Of a stretch of DNA of 64,000 nt, positions 16,464 to 26,200 are shown piece by piece; within the stretch, counting starts at the first letter, position 1; every line of letters starts with the position of its first letter. Below the pieces are notes generated by a model that was given only the letters and a program-made list of their open reading frames with translations, was not told the origin of the DNA and searched no databases. Source of the DNA: Aquamicrobium sp. (GTDB taxonomy: Bacteria; Pseudomonadota; Alphaproteobacteria; Rhizobiales; Rhizobiaceae); the NCBI RefSeq assembly GCF_023954335.1, contig NZ_JAMLIE010000003.1, forward strand, positions 124,001 to 188,000, in the 5' to 3' direction. The translations under genes and the position numbers were made by a program.

Positions 16464-17348
16464 TTACCAGGGGCGATACCAGCCTTCGACCATGGTCTGC
16501 TTGTCGCGATGGTTGCCGCCGAGCGTGCCGGCGAAATACGCAGCCGCGGCGCTGACCAGCAGGGAGACGGCAGCGAGGAATGCGGCGATCATCGCCGTCC
16601 GGCGGGCCTGGTCGGCGGCCTCGCGTGCCTGCTGCTCGAACTGGGCCGCCTGCGCGGCCACCTCGTCGATGCGCCGCTCGGCCTCCTCGGGCGCAATGCC
16701 GGCGCGCTGGGCCACGAGCGCCACCAGATACTGGCGGTCGGCATCCGTCATGCCCTCGTCCGACGTCGCCGCCGAAAGGAGGATGCGCCCGACTTCGCTG
16801 CGCGTTCCCTCGTCGGTCGACGCCGCGCCCGGGGTTCCCCTAAGCGTGCGGTCGATCAGGAGATCGTTGGGATCGAGAACGTCGACCGCCTGGGCAACCG
16901 CGCTGCCCGCCGCCGACGCCGCGGCGCCCGCCGTTTGGCCGACCGCGGTGACGGTTCCCATCGCGCCGGAATAGGCGATCACCGCCGCCGCGAGCGTCGC
17001 GACTGCCCAAACCACCAGCCCGTGCGAGCCGTCCCGGAGATCCGATTCCGATTCCGTGGCGTCGCCGTGGCGGCGCCTCATGCGTCCGGCGAGATATCCG
17101 CCGGCCATCGACGCCGAGACCTGCACCCACAGGAGCCAAAGCCCGCCGACGATGGCGATCCAGAACAGCGACGCGGATTGCCCTTCATGGGCCGACGTCA
17201 ACGACAGGCCGAGCGCGGTGCCGAATGTGAGCAGCACCAGCGAGATCGCGGCGGCGACCGCCGCGCCGGCAAAGATCGCCGGCCAGTCGATATAGGAGCG
17301 GGCATCGTCGCCGACGGGTGAGACGACAGTTTCTTCGATCAGTGCCAT
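16464..17348 (-). CDS. Hypothetical inner-membrane protein with coiled segment (YrzE-like)
   Basis: This 294-residue protein has about four hydrophobic helices in the first 150 residues (AIFAGAAVAAAISLVLL, FWIAIVGGLWLLWV, VVWAVATLAAAVIAY, then an Ala/Gly-rich stretch). A soluble Glu/Ala/Gln-rich amphipathic segment (RRIDEVAAQAAQFEQQAREAADQARR) and a last helix follow. The IDWPAIFAGAAVAAA start is common in Rhizobiales proteins of unknown function. GGAGG precedes the ATG at 17348. A tiny hydrophobic protein is encoded just upstream on the same strand. No function can be assigned. Confidence 0.7.
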   Translation of the reverse strand: MALIEETVVSPVGDDARSYIDWPAIFAGAAVAAAISLVLLTFGTALGLSLTSAHEGQSASLFWIAIVGGLWLLWVQVSASMAGGYLAGRMRRRHGDATESESDLRDGSHGLVVWAVATLAAAVIAYSGAMGTVTAVGQTAGAAASAAGSAVAQAVDVLDPNDLLIDRTLRGTPGAASTDEGTRSEVGRILLSAATSDEGMTDADRQYLVALVAQRAGIAPEEAERRIDEVAAQAAQFEQQAREAADQARRTAMIAAFLAAVSLLVSAAAAYFAGTLGGNHRDKQTMVEGWYRPW

Positions 17349-17359
17349 TCCTGCCTCCT

Positions 17360-17434
17360 TCAACGCAGGCCGAAGAAGGACAGGATAGCCAGGATAACGA
17401 CCACCAGACCGACGAGATAGATTATTCCGTGCAT
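17360..17434 (-). CDS. 24-residue hydrophobic single-helix protein
   Basis: Read on the minus strand the frame gives MHGIIYLVGLVVVILAILSF followed by FGLR and a stop. This is one transmembrane helix with almost no tails. TGGAGG lies six bases before the ATG, a ribosome site as good as those of the larger neighbours. It ends 11 bp before the membrane-protein gene, so the pair is probably one operon. It could be a membrane small protein acting on its neighbour, or a leader peptide. Confidence 0.6.
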   Translation of the reverse strand: MHGIIYLVGLVVVILAILSFFGLR

Positions 17435-17613
17435 GTGTGCCTCCAGCGTTGTGTCGAACCAAACTCCCCATTCTTGCCAAAGTTCCTTCATCGCTCCGCC
17501 ATATTCGCATCGGGACCGGGCCATCTCGCGGAACAACCGCGCCGCCGGTTTGGAACAGATGGGGAGGCGAGGAGTTGGGTAAGCTCATCAGCAACACGAT
17601 GGAGATTGCCACC

Positions 17614-17898
17614 ATGGACCACAGCAACCACGTTCGCCTTACCAGCGATGAGCTCACGCCCACGGTTCTCGAGGGCGCGACGATCTATGACGTCGACGAC
17701 AACAAGATCGGCACCATCTCGCACATGCACGGCAGCGAGATCGTCATCGACGTCGGCGGCTTCCTCGGCATCGGCGCGAAGCCGGTCGCCGTGTCCGCCG
17801 GCGACCTCGACTTCATGCGCGACGAGGATGGCGAGGTCCACGCGGTCACCGACTGGACCAAGGACCGGCTGAAGGCGATGCCCGAGCATCGGCACTAG
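17614..17898 (+). CDS. PRC-barrel domain protein
   Basis: This 94-residue protein is essentially one PRC-barrel fold (LEGATIYDVDDNKIGTISHM, GSEIVIDVGGFLGIGAKPVA). Such stand-alone barrels are widespread and often stress-induced in Rhizobiales. The ATG at 17614 is preceded by GGAG at nine bases; ATG at 17599 would add five residues. It is divergent from the small hydrophobic protein. Confidence 0.8.
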   Translation: MDHSNHVRLTSDELTPTVLEGATIYDVDDNKIGTISHMHGSEIVIDVGGFLGIGAKPVAVSAGDLDFMRDEDGEVHAVTDWTKDRLKAMPEHRH

Positions 17899-18287
17899 CT
17901 CCGGCGCGCCGGAAAAGCTGCGGGCCGCGTCAATCGGGCGTGGCGGCAAGGCGAACGGTGGGGTTTTCCCGATTTCCCCCATCGGCCAACGAAACGGCAG
18001 ACGAGCGCCTGTCCTGCCCGGCCCGCAGCTTCGCCGTCAAGGCGATCCCCCGAGATTTGACAACCGCGAACGGATGGCCGACATCTCGGCCATGCGCAAT
18101 ACTCTTGCCATAAGCCCTGACCGCCAAAGGCGCAGCCAACCCGGCTGAGTGCCTGGTGCCCCTACCTGCGAGAGCAAGAGCGGCACCAGGTTAAGCCCCG
18201 CTTCTCCCCTTCAGTTTCACCGACGCTTCGCCAGGCCGCAGCCCGACTGCGCCGGGGCGTCGGCCCATGCGGTCAAGGATTGCAAGG
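17899..18287. other. Non-coding gap of 389 bases with inverted repeats
   Basis: There is no convincing gene here. It holds the long foldable element at 17915-18031 and a second inverted repeat, cctggtgcc (18152-18160) with ggcaccagg (18182-18190), whose 21-base spacer and lack of a T-run make termination doubtful. Confidence 0.5.
17915..18031. other. Possible structured RNA element (117 bases)
   Basis: The ends form a perfect 13-bp stem (aagctgcgggccg at 17915-17927, cggcccgcagctt at 18019-18031). Inside, aaggcg can pair with cgcct and cggtgggg with ccccatcgg (one bulge), so the whole segment can fold into a rod with internal loops. It lies in an intergenic gap. I recognise no known RNA family and cannot tell the strand. 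It could also be a chance GC-rich repeat. Confidence 0.3.
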
Positions 18288-18494
18288 ATGACTTTCAGGT
18301 ACAGCTACACCTTCCCGATCAGCGGCCCGAACAAGCTTCCCCGATTCAGGAAGTGGGCGGCCGAGCACGCCCCCGAGATCGAGGTGAGCCTGCCGCCCCA
18401 GGTGCCGGTCAAGAGCGAGGCGATGACCATCCGCCTCAAGTCCATAGAGGACAGGCAGACGCTGCTGTCGCGCATGAACGGCGTCAAGCTGTAG
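18288..18494 (+). CDS. Small hypothetical protein (68 residues)
   Basis: This short frame starts at an ATG with AAGGA eight bases upstream and gives a globular-looking sequence (TFRYSYTFPISGPNKLPRF, WAAEHAPEIEVSLPP, EDRQTLLSRMNGVKL) with no signal peptide or membrane segment. Its composition is that of a real protein rather than an antisense shadow. I do not recognise the family. It may be cotranscribed with nothing else. Confidence 0.5.
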   Translation: MTFRYSYTFPISGPNKLPRFRKWAAEHAPEIEVSLPPQVPVKSEAMTIRLKSIEDRQTLLSRMNGVKL

Positions 18495-18691
18495 CAGCGG
18501 GCGGGCGTCAGCCATGTCCGTTATCCGCTGCCCGTCATGCGGCTGCACGCTTGCCCGCGACGCGCGCTGCCATAGCTGCCGGCAGCCGCTCGCACGTTCC
18601 GGCTCGGTGCCGGAGCACCTTTTCGGCCCTCCGAACACCGACGACCGGTCCGCGCCGCGATCCCCGGCCGACCGGTAGGACGGTCCGATGC

Positions 18692-18722
18692 CCGCCGGGC
18701 GGCTCAAGGGGCCGCCCGGCGG
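18692..18722 (-). terminator. Hairpin downstream of the caspase-TPR gene
   Basis: A perfect 12-bp GC stem (18692-18703 with 18711-18722) and a 7-base loop begin 6 bases past the stop of the minus-strand caspase-like gene. There is no T-run, so it is a terminator or 3'-end stabiliser by position only. Confidence 0.45.
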
Positions 18723-18727
18723 CGGCG

Positions 18728-21715
18728 CTATTCCTCCATCGCCTGGCGGATCAGGGAAATCTTCTGCTCCGACAGCATCACCGCGCCGAGCTGGCCGTTT
18801 TCGCCGAAAGCCTGCTTGGCGTTCTCGAAGCGCTCGATGGCCTTGGCGTATTCGGCTTTTCCGCCGCCGAGCGCGGCGAGGTTCCAGTGGACGTCGCCGA
18901 TGTTGTTCTCGGCAAACGCCCATTGCAGCGGCTGGCTGTCGCGATCGAACACCTGTTTGCTCGCCTCGAAGGCGGCGAGCGCATCGGCCAGCGTCGCCCC
19001 GTCGCCGCTGCGGGTCGACAGGTTGAGGAGGCAGGTGCCGAGCGTGTTCTGGGCGGTCGCCCATTCCACCGGCGCGTTGTCCACGGTGAGAACCTCCAGC
19101 GCGGCGCGGGTCGCCTCCACCGCTTGCGTCAGGCTGTCCAGCGTCTCGTCGGTGTAGGACATGCCCTGCAAGGCCCCGCCCATCATCGCCATCGTGTTGG
19201 CCCACTGCATCGGCATGGCCTCGCGCCTGTATTCGGACAACGCCTGCCGGAAGGCCGTCACCGCGCCCCGGTAGTGCGCCGGCTCGTTCGACACCGTCGC
19301 CATCAGGCGCAGCGTGTTGCCGACATTGTGATGGGTCATCGCCCAGTCGATGGGGAATTCCTTGCGCTTGTAGACCCGGCGGGCGTTGTTGAACGCGTCC
19401 ACTGCCTGTTGCAGCACCTCGACGTCGGCGGTGCGCTGGCCGATGGTCTGCAGCGCGTTGCCGAGATTGTTCTGCGCCGACGCCCAATTGAGCGGGCTGG
19501 CGCGACGGTCGAGAACGGTCAGCGCCGCCTCGTAGGCCGCGCGCGCCTTTTCGAGATTTTCCGTGTCGAGGTCGTGGCGGGCGCGGTGGACATAGGTGTT
19601 GCCGAGATTGACCTGCGTCGTCGCCCACATCTGCGGCCAAGCCTCGCGCGTGCGCACTTCAAGCGCCGCCTCGAACGCCTCGGCGGCCCGGTCGTGATAG
19701 GAAATGTCGTTCGAGCGCAGGCCGAGCGCGTTGAGCGTGTTGCCGAGATTGTTCTGGGCCATGCCCCAGTCCATCGGGCTCGCCTCGCGGGTGAACACCT
19801 CGAGCGCCGCGCGGTAAGCCGCCTCGGCCTCGGCGATCAGGGCGGCGTCGCCGCGACGCTCGCCGAGGGTGAAGCTCGCCAGCCCGATATTGATCTGCGT
19901 CGAGGCCCACTCCATCGGCACGCTGGCGCGCTCGCGCCGGGCAAGCGCGGCGCGGAACGCCTCGATCGCCTGCTCGATGCGCGCGGGGTCGGCCTCGCGC
20001 TGGCCGAGCGCCAGATGGATGTTGCCGATATTGTTCTGCGCCGCCGACCAGTTGGCGTCGTCGCCGAGCCGCTCGAACACGGCCATCGATTCCTCGAACA
20101 TCGTCATGGCCTTGAGGAGGTCGGCGGCATCCTCCCCGCGCTCGCCGATGTCGTTGAGCACGACGGCCATGTTGTTGCGGGTGATCGCCCATTCGGAACC
20201 GCGGTCGTCCGACGGCAGCATGCGCAGGATCGTGTCGTAGGCCGCCAGCGCCGCGTCGAGCGCCGCGCGCTCGCCCGTCGCCCGCCCGTGGCTGCGCAGC
20301 GCCTCGGCCTGCATGTTCTTGTAGTTCCAGGCGAGATCCTCGTCCCACTTCTCGACGAGGTCGAAGGCGCGGCCGTAATCGTCGGCGGCCTCGGTGAAGG
20401 CGAAGACGAGAGCCGACGCGTCGGCCCGGCGCGCATAGATCGCGGCGTCGGCGATGCGCTTGCGGCGCAGCAGCTCCTCGAGGTCGTCGACGTCCTGCCG
20501 GGTCTCCTCGACGCGGGCGACGGCGCGATCCATGAACAGGCGCGCCGTCCGGATCGCGCCTTCGGCGATCGCCCTGTCCGCGGCTTCCGACAGCCGCGCG
20601 ATCTCGGGATCATCGGTGCGCAGCGCGGCGCGCTCCGACAGCATCTTGCGCAGCCGCCCGGCCTGCGCCTCCAGCATCTTCTCCATCTCGCTCGGGTCGG
20701 AGGGCGGCTCGGCCGTCTCGTCCAGCGCCCGCAGGATGCCGTAGAGCGCGTCGAGCGGCACGCCGTCGCGCAGCGCGACCTTCTCGACCTGCAACCGGTT
20801 GATGTCGGGCAACTCGGCGATGGTCAGCAAAAGCTGCCGCCGCTCGCCCGTCACCAGCGCCTCGTCGCCTTGCGGCTCGTCCGGCGCGACGCCGAAATAG
20901 AGCTGGCGGCGCAGGCTCTCGTTGACCCACGGCCGCTGCTGGGTGCGGGTCGAAAGGTAGACCTCCTCCGTCACCATGCGCATGACCTGGCCGAACTCCG
21001 CCCCTCCCATCGCCGCCAGATGCCGCAACAGCGCCGTGGCGTAGGGGCTGTTCGCCCCCGGCGCGCCGTCGAGCGCCGGCAGGCCGGGCTCGGCGGCGAA
21101 GCCGATGACGGTGCCGAGATTGTCGTTCGACGGCCGCGCCTCAGCGAGGCTCGTCGCGCCACGCACGGCGGTCAGCCCGCTCTCGCCCATCGGCGCGGGC
21201 TCGGCGCCGGGCGTCGCGCGCACCAGCGACCCGGCGGGAAACGGATTGGTGCGGCAGGCGTCGAGCAGCACGATGGTGACGGGCACGCTCCGCTTCAGCT
21301 TCTCGATCAGCCCCGACAGCGGCACCATCGTTTCCTCGGCGCTGTCGAGCGAGCCGTGGTCGACATCGACCGGCAGCAGCCAGTTCTCGCCGCCGGCCTC
21401 GATGCCGTGGCCGGAATAATAGAGGAAGGCGACGTCGGCCTCCTCGGCGTCCTCGGCGAAGCGTTCGAGGTCGCGGCGCAGCCGGCCTGCGTCGCGGTCG
21501 GTGACGGAGCGCGCGTCGAAGCCGAGATCGGTCAGGAGCTTCACCATCTCGCGCGCATCATTGGCCGGGTTGGGCAGCGGCGCGATGTGCTCGTAGGCCG
21601 ACTGGCCGATCACCAGCGCGACGCCCGAAAGCTTCTTCTGCGCCTGCGCCGGCAGGGCGAAGAGCAGGGCGACGAATATGGCGAACAGCGCGCCCGTTGC
21701 GCGAGAGGCGGTCAT
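18728..21715 (-). CDS. Secreted caspase-fold (peptidase C14) protein with TPR-like repeats
   Basis: This 995-residue protein starts with a signal peptide (TGALFAIFVALLFALPAQA). Residues about 30-260 form a caspase p20 domain: LVIGQSAYEHIAPLPNP, catalytic His103 in YYSGHGIE and catalytic Cys154 in LLDACRTNPF. A helical linker follows. From about 480 to the end lie about ten repeats of 46-52 residues, each opening with a WA..QNNLGN-like motif. The His-Cys dyad is intact, so it is likely an active periplasmic or exported protease with the repeats as a binding surface. The ATG at 21715 fits the signal peptide; ATG at 21757 is possible. No partner gene is obvious. Confidence 0.85.
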   Translation of the reverse strand: MTASRATGALFAIFVALLFALPAQAQKKLSGVALVIGQSAYEHIAPLPNPANDAREMVKLLTDLGFDARSVTDRDAGRLRRDLERFAEDAEEADVAFLYYSGHGIEAGGENWLLPVDVDHGSLDSAEETMVPLSGLIEKLKRSVPVTIVLLDACRTNPFPAGSLVRATPGAEPAPMGESGLTAVRGATSLAEARPSNDNLGTVIGFAAEPGLPALDGAPGANSPYATALLRHLAAMGGAEFGQVMRMVTEEVYLSTRTQQRPWVNESLRRQLYFGVAPDEPQGDEALVTGERRQLLLTIAELPDINRLQVEKVALRDGVPLDALYGILRALDETAEPPSDPSEMEKMLEAQAGRLRKMLSERAALRTDDPEIARLSEAADRAIAEGAIRTARLFMDRAVARVEETRQDVDDLEELLRRKRIADAAIYARRADASALVFAFTEAADDYGRAFDLVEKWDEDLAWNYKNMQAEALRSHGRATGERAALDAALAAYDTILRMLPSDDRGSEWAITRNNMAVVLNDIGERGEDAADLLKAMTMFEESMAVFERLGDDANWSAAQNNIGNIHLALGQREADPARIEQAIEAFRAALARRERASVPMEWASTQINIGLASFTLGERRGDAALIAEAEAAYRAALEVFTREASPMDWGMAQNNLGNTLNALGLRSNDISYHDRAAEAFEAALEVRTREAWPQMWATTQVNLGNTYVHRARHDLDTENLEKARAAYEAALTVLDRRASPLNWASAQNNLGNALQTIGQRTADVEVLQQAVDAFNNARRVYKRKEFPIDWAMTHHNVGNTLRLMATVSNEPAHYRGAVTAFRQALSEYRREAMPMQWANTMAMMGGALQGMSYTDETLDSLTQAVEATRAALEVLTVDNAPVEWATAQNTLGTCLLNLSTRSGDGATLADALAAFEASKQVFDRDSQPLQWAFAENNIGDVHWNLAALGGGKAEYAKAIERFENAKQAFGENGQLGAVMLSEQKISLIRQAMEE

Positions 21716-21840
21716 GGCTGCGGTTCTGCCCTTTTCGAAAGATCGGGCGCAAGACATAGCGGCTTCGCGGCAAATTTGCGACGGGAACGGCCGCGCGGGG
21801 AAAATCCCCCGGTCATCCGCCGCTTCGCCGAACCTGTCGC

Positions 21841-22899
21841 TCAGGCGACGGCGAGCTCGGGCGCGCCGGCCTCGACCCGTCCGATGGAAGCGGCCTCGGC
21901 AAAGCCCTCTTCGCGGAAGATGGCGAGAACCTCGCCGGCCGCCTCGGGCGCGCAGGCGACCAGCAGCCCCCCGCTGGTCTGCGGGTCGCACAGCAGGGCG
22001 CGATCGACGTCGCCGAGCGCCGGGGCGAGGCGCACCTCATGCCCGTAGCTCGCCCAGTTGCGGCCCGACGCGCCGGTGACGAACCCGGCGGCAGCGAGAT
22101 CGCGCGCGCCGGCCAGCAGCGGCACGGCCGCCCAGTCGATGCGGATGCGGGCGCCCGAGCCCCGCGCCATCTCCAGCGCATGGCCGGCAAGGCCGAAGCC
22201 GGTGACGTCGGTCATCGCATGGACGCCGGCCAGCGCGCCGAGGCGGGGGCCGGGCGTGTTCAGCTTCGTCGTCGAGGCGACCATGGCGGCATAGGCGCCG
22301 GCATCGAGCCTTTCCTTCTTCAGCGCGGCCGAGAACACGCCGACGCCGAGCGGCTTGCCGAGGATCAGCACGTCGCCGGGCCGTGCGTTGGCGTTGCGCT
22401 TCAGATACGCCGGGTCGACCAGCCCGACCGCGACCAGCCCGTAGATCGGCTCGACCGAATCGATCGTGTGCCCGCCGGCGATGGGGATGCCCGCCTCCCG
22501 GCAGGCGGCGCCGCCGCCGTCGAGGATCGCGCCGATGGTCGCGGTCGAGATGCGGCTGATCGGCATGCCGACGATCGCCAGGGCGAAGAGCGGCGTGCCG
22601 CCCATCGCATAGACGTCGCTGATGGCGTTGGTGGCGGCGATGCGGCCGAAATCGCCGGGATCGTCGACGATGGGCATGAAGAAGTCGGTGGTGGCGACCA
22701 GCGCCTGCCGCTCGTTGATCTTGTACACCGCGGCATCGTCCGAGGTCTCGATGCCGACCAGAAGCTCCGGCGGCACGGCGAGCCCCGAGCCGCCGCGCAG
22801 GATGTCGGCGAGCACGCCGGGCGCAATCTTGCAGCCGCAGCCGCCGCCATGGGCGAGCGAGGTCAGGCGCGGCTCCTGCGGGGCGGACATCTCGTTCAT
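21841..22899 (-). CDS. selD: Selenide, water dikinase (selenophosphate synthetase)
   Basis: This 352-residue enzyme makes selenophosphate, the selenium donor for tRNA-Sec, from selenide and ATP. The glycine-rich N-terminus carries the active-site pair Cys21 and Lys24 (GGGCGCKIAP), matching Cys17/Lys20 of the E. coli enzyme; the site is Cys, not Sec. ATP-binding parts follow (TTDFFMPIVDDPGDFGRIAA, NAISDVYAMGG, DVTGFGLAGHALEMA, CDPQTSGGLL). AAGGAG precedes the ATG at 22899. It diverges from the selenoprotein gene fdnG and completes a local selenocysteine island. Confidence 0.97.
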   Translation of the reverse strand: MNEMSAPQEPRLTSLAHGGGCGCKIAPGVLADILRGGSGLAVPPELLVGIETSDDAAVYKINERQALVATTDFFMPIVDDPGDFGRIAATNAISDVYAMGGTPLFALAIVGMPISRISTATIGAILDGGGAACREAGIPIAGGHTIDSVEPIYGLVAVGLVDPAYLKRNANARPGDVLILGKPLGVGVFSAALKKERLDAGAYAAMVASTTKLNTPGPRLGALAGVHAMTDVTGFGLAGHALEMARGSGARIRIDWAAVPLLAGARDLAAAGFVTGASGRNWASYGHEVRLAPALGDVDRALLCDPQTSGGLLVACAPEAAGEVLAIFREEGFAEAASIGRVEAGAPELAVA

Positions 22900-23222
22900 C
22901 GGGCACTCCTTCCTTGCCCGTGCCGTCGCCCCGGGCGCACCGGCGGGCGGTGCACGGGCGGCATCGGGCCTGCCCGATCTTGTGCCACCTTCGGCCGGCG
23001 GCGGCAAGCAACCGAACCTCGCCCGGCCCTCCGGAACAAGACGCGGCCGCGGCGGCGGAAATCGACCGCAAGTCAAGTCGTTGTATATGAATCGATATAT
23101 CGCTGTTTAATTTGACACCGGCACCTATTGGATGGATCATGCCATGATCAATTGAGGTAAAGGCGGATTGTAACGACCTGTAGCAACCTATCCAAAAGAC
23201 AGGCAGTGAAGGGAGAAACCCC
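22900..23222. other. Divergent selD/fdnG intergenic region
   Basis: These 323 bases hold no gene. The selD side is GC-rich. The fdnG side is AT-rich from about 23079 and contains the palindrome cgatatatcg, a consensus -35 and a second palindrome described separately. A GGGAG ribosome site lies just before the fdnG GTG. Confidence 0.7.
23112..23149 (+). promoter_or_regulatory. Candidate fdnG promoter with an overlapping palindrome
   Basis: TTGACA (23112-23117) is followed after 17 bases by GATCAT (23135-23140), a 4/6 match to the -10 consensus. The palindrome gatcatg-c-catgatc (23135-23149) covers the -10, so a regulator bound there would block initiation. Start of transcription would be about 75 bases before the GTG. 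Confidence 0.5.
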
Positions 23223-26200
23223 GTGAATATCGACCTTACGCGCCGCAGCTTCCTGAAGCTGACGGGCGCCGGGGTGGCAGCCACATCGCTCGGTGCGATG
23301 GGCTTCGGGCAAGCCGAGGCGGCGACGGCCGCCCATGTGCGCGGCTTCAAGCTCGCCACCACCACCGAAACCCGCAACATCTGCACCTATTGCTCCGTCG
23401 CCTGCGGAATCATCATGTATTCGAAGGGCGATCTGGCCGCCGGCGAGAAGGCCGACCTGATCCACATCGAGGGCGACGCGGACCACCCGACCAACCGCGG
23501 CACGCTCTGCCCCAAGGGCGCCGCGCTCAAGGACTACGTCAAGGCCGAGACGCGCCTGACGCGGCCGCGCTACCGCGCACCCGGCTCCGACCGCTTCCAG
23601 GATATCAGCTGGGACGAGGCCTTCGACAAGATCGCCCGCGCCGTCAAGGACGACCGCGACGCCAACTTCGTCGAGAAGAACGACAGGGGCGTCACCGTCA
23701 ACCGATGGACCTCGACCGGGTTCCTCGCGGCGTCGGCGACCACGAACGAGACCTCATGGATGACCTACAAGGTGGTCCGCTCCATGGGGATCGTCGGATT
23801 CGACAACCAGGCGCGCGTCTGACACGGCCCCACGGTGTCCAGTTTGGGCCCGACTTTTGGCCGTGGAGCGATGACGAACTCCTGGACCGACATCAAGAAC
23901 ACCGACCTCGTCGTCATCATGGGTGGCAACGCCGCCGAAGCGCATCCGTGCGGCTTCAAATGGGTGACGGAGGCCAAGCACCATCGCGGCGCAAGGCTGA
24001 TCGTGGTCGATCCGCGCTTCAACCGCTCGGCCTCGGTGGCCGACTACTACGCCCCGATCCGTCCCGGCTCGGACATCGCCTTCCTGATGGGCGTGATCCG
24101 CTGGTGCATCGAGAACGACAAGGTGCAGTGGGACTATGTCCGCAACTACACCAATGTCGGCTACATCGTGCGCGAGGACTTCGGCTGGCAGGATGGCATG
24201 TTCACCGGCTATGACGAGGAGAGCCGCAGCTACGACCAGACGAGCTGGGAATACGAGTTCGGCGACGACGGCTACGTCAAGGTCGACGACACGCTTCAGC
24301 ATCCGCGCTGCGTCTGGCAGCTCCTGAAGAAGCACGTCGACGTCTACACGCCCGAGTTCGTCGAGAATCTGTGCGGCACGCCGAAGGACCGGTTCCTCAG
24401 GATCTGCGAGATGATCGGCGAGACCTCGGCGCCCGACAAGACCATGACCTCGATGTATGCGCTCGGCTGGACGCAACATTCGAAGGGCTCGCAGAACATC
24501 CGCGGCATGGCCATGCTCCAGCTCCTGCTGGGCAATATCGGCGTCGCCGGCGGCGGGATGAACGCCCTGCGCGGCCATTCCAACATCCAGGGCCTGACCG
24601 ATGTCGGGCTGATGTCCAACCTGATCCCCGGCTATCTGGCGATCCCGCGCGAGAGCGAGCCTGACTACGCGGCCTACATCTCGACGCGCGGCAACAAGCC
24701 CCTGCGGCCGGGCCAGATGAGCTACTGGCAGAACTACGAGAAGTTCTTCGTCAGCTTCATGAAGTCGATGTGGGGCGAGCACGCGACAGCCGACAACGGC
24801 TGGGGCTATGACTGGCTGCCCAAGCTCGACATCGCGCAATACGACGCGATGAAGATGTTCGAGAAGCTGAACAATGGCGAGGTGAACGTCTATTTCTGCC
24901 AGGGCTTCAACCCGATCCTGGCCTTCCCCAACCGGGGCAAGCTCACGGAAGCCTTCTCGAAGCTGAAGCTCCTGGTCGTCATGGACCCGCTGGAGACGGA
25001 GACCGCGTCCTTCTGGGAGAACCACGGCATCTACAACGACGTCGACCCGTCGAGGATCGAGACCGAGGTGCTGGAACTGCCTACCACCTGCTTCGCCGAG
25101 GACGAGGGCGCGACGGTGAATTCGGGCCGCTGGCTGCAATGGCACTGGGCGGGGGCGACCCCGCCGGGCGAGGCCAAAACCGACATCGCCATCATGGCCA
25201 ACATCTTCCAGCGGGTGCGCGAGCTCTACCGCACGGAAGGCGGGCCGGCGCCCGAGCCGATCCTCAACCTTGCCTGGGAGTACGAGGACCCGCTGCATCC
25301 GACGCCGGCCGAGCTGGCGATGGAGCTGAACGGCAAGGCGCTGGAGGACATCGCCGACCCGGACGACCTGACGAAGGTGGTGCTGGCGAAGGGCCAGCAG
25401 CTGTCGAGCTTCGGCCAGATGCGCGCCGACGGCAAGACCATGGGCGGCTGCTGGATCTACACCGGCTGCTGGACGCCGGACGGCAACATGATGGCGCGCC
25501 GCGACAACGCCGATCCCGGCAATATGGGGACGTTCCAGAACTGGTCGTTCTCGTGGCCGGCGAACCGGCGGGTGCTCTACAACCGGGCCTCGTGCGACAT
25601 CGACGGCAAGCCGTGGGATTCGACCCGCCGGCTGATCGAATGGAACGGCGAGCGCTGGACAGGCGTCGACGTGCCAGACATCGCGGTGACCGCCAATCCG
25701 CGCGAGGTCGGCCCCTTCATCATGAACCCCGAAGGGACCGCCCGGTTCTTCTCGCGGCGGCTGATGCGGGACGGACCGTTCCCGACCCATATGGAGCCGT
25801 TCGAGAGCCCGGTGGCCAACCCGCTCAACCGCGGGATGCGCGGCAACCCCGTCGCCCGCATCTTCCCGAGCGACGTGGCCAGCCTCGGCACCAGCGACGC
25901 GTTCCCGTTCGTCGCCACCTCCTACCGGCTGACCGAGCACTTCCACTACTGGACGAAGCACAACCGCGTGAACGCGGTCAACCAGCCCGAGTTCTTCGTC
26001 GAGATCAGCGAGGAGCTGGCGGCCGAGAAGGGCATCGCCAAGGGCGGGCGGGTCCGGGTGTGGTCGAGCCGCGGCCAGATCTGGGCCAAGGCCGTCGTCA
26101 CCAAGCGGATCAGGCCGCTGACCTGCGACGGCAAGACGGTCCACATCGTCGGCATCCCCATTCACTGGGGCTTCAAGGGCGCGGCGCGCAAGGGCTTCGG

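Noticed and set aside
18152..18190. cctggtgcc/ggcaccagg repeat as a tRNA or terminator
   Set aside because: There is no cloverleaf around it, no T-run, and the 21-base spacer is long. It is left as a note in the gap.
18149..22048. Very long open frame of about 1300 codons on the plus strand
   Set aside because: It lies antisense to the caspase-like gene and the end of selD. Its Arg/Gly/Ala-rich sequence has no domain logic, as expected of a GC-rich shadow frame.
23754..26165. Long minus-strand frame opposite fdnG
   Set aside because: It is low-complexity Arg/Val/His/Ala-rich sequence, fully antisense to a clear enzyme gene.
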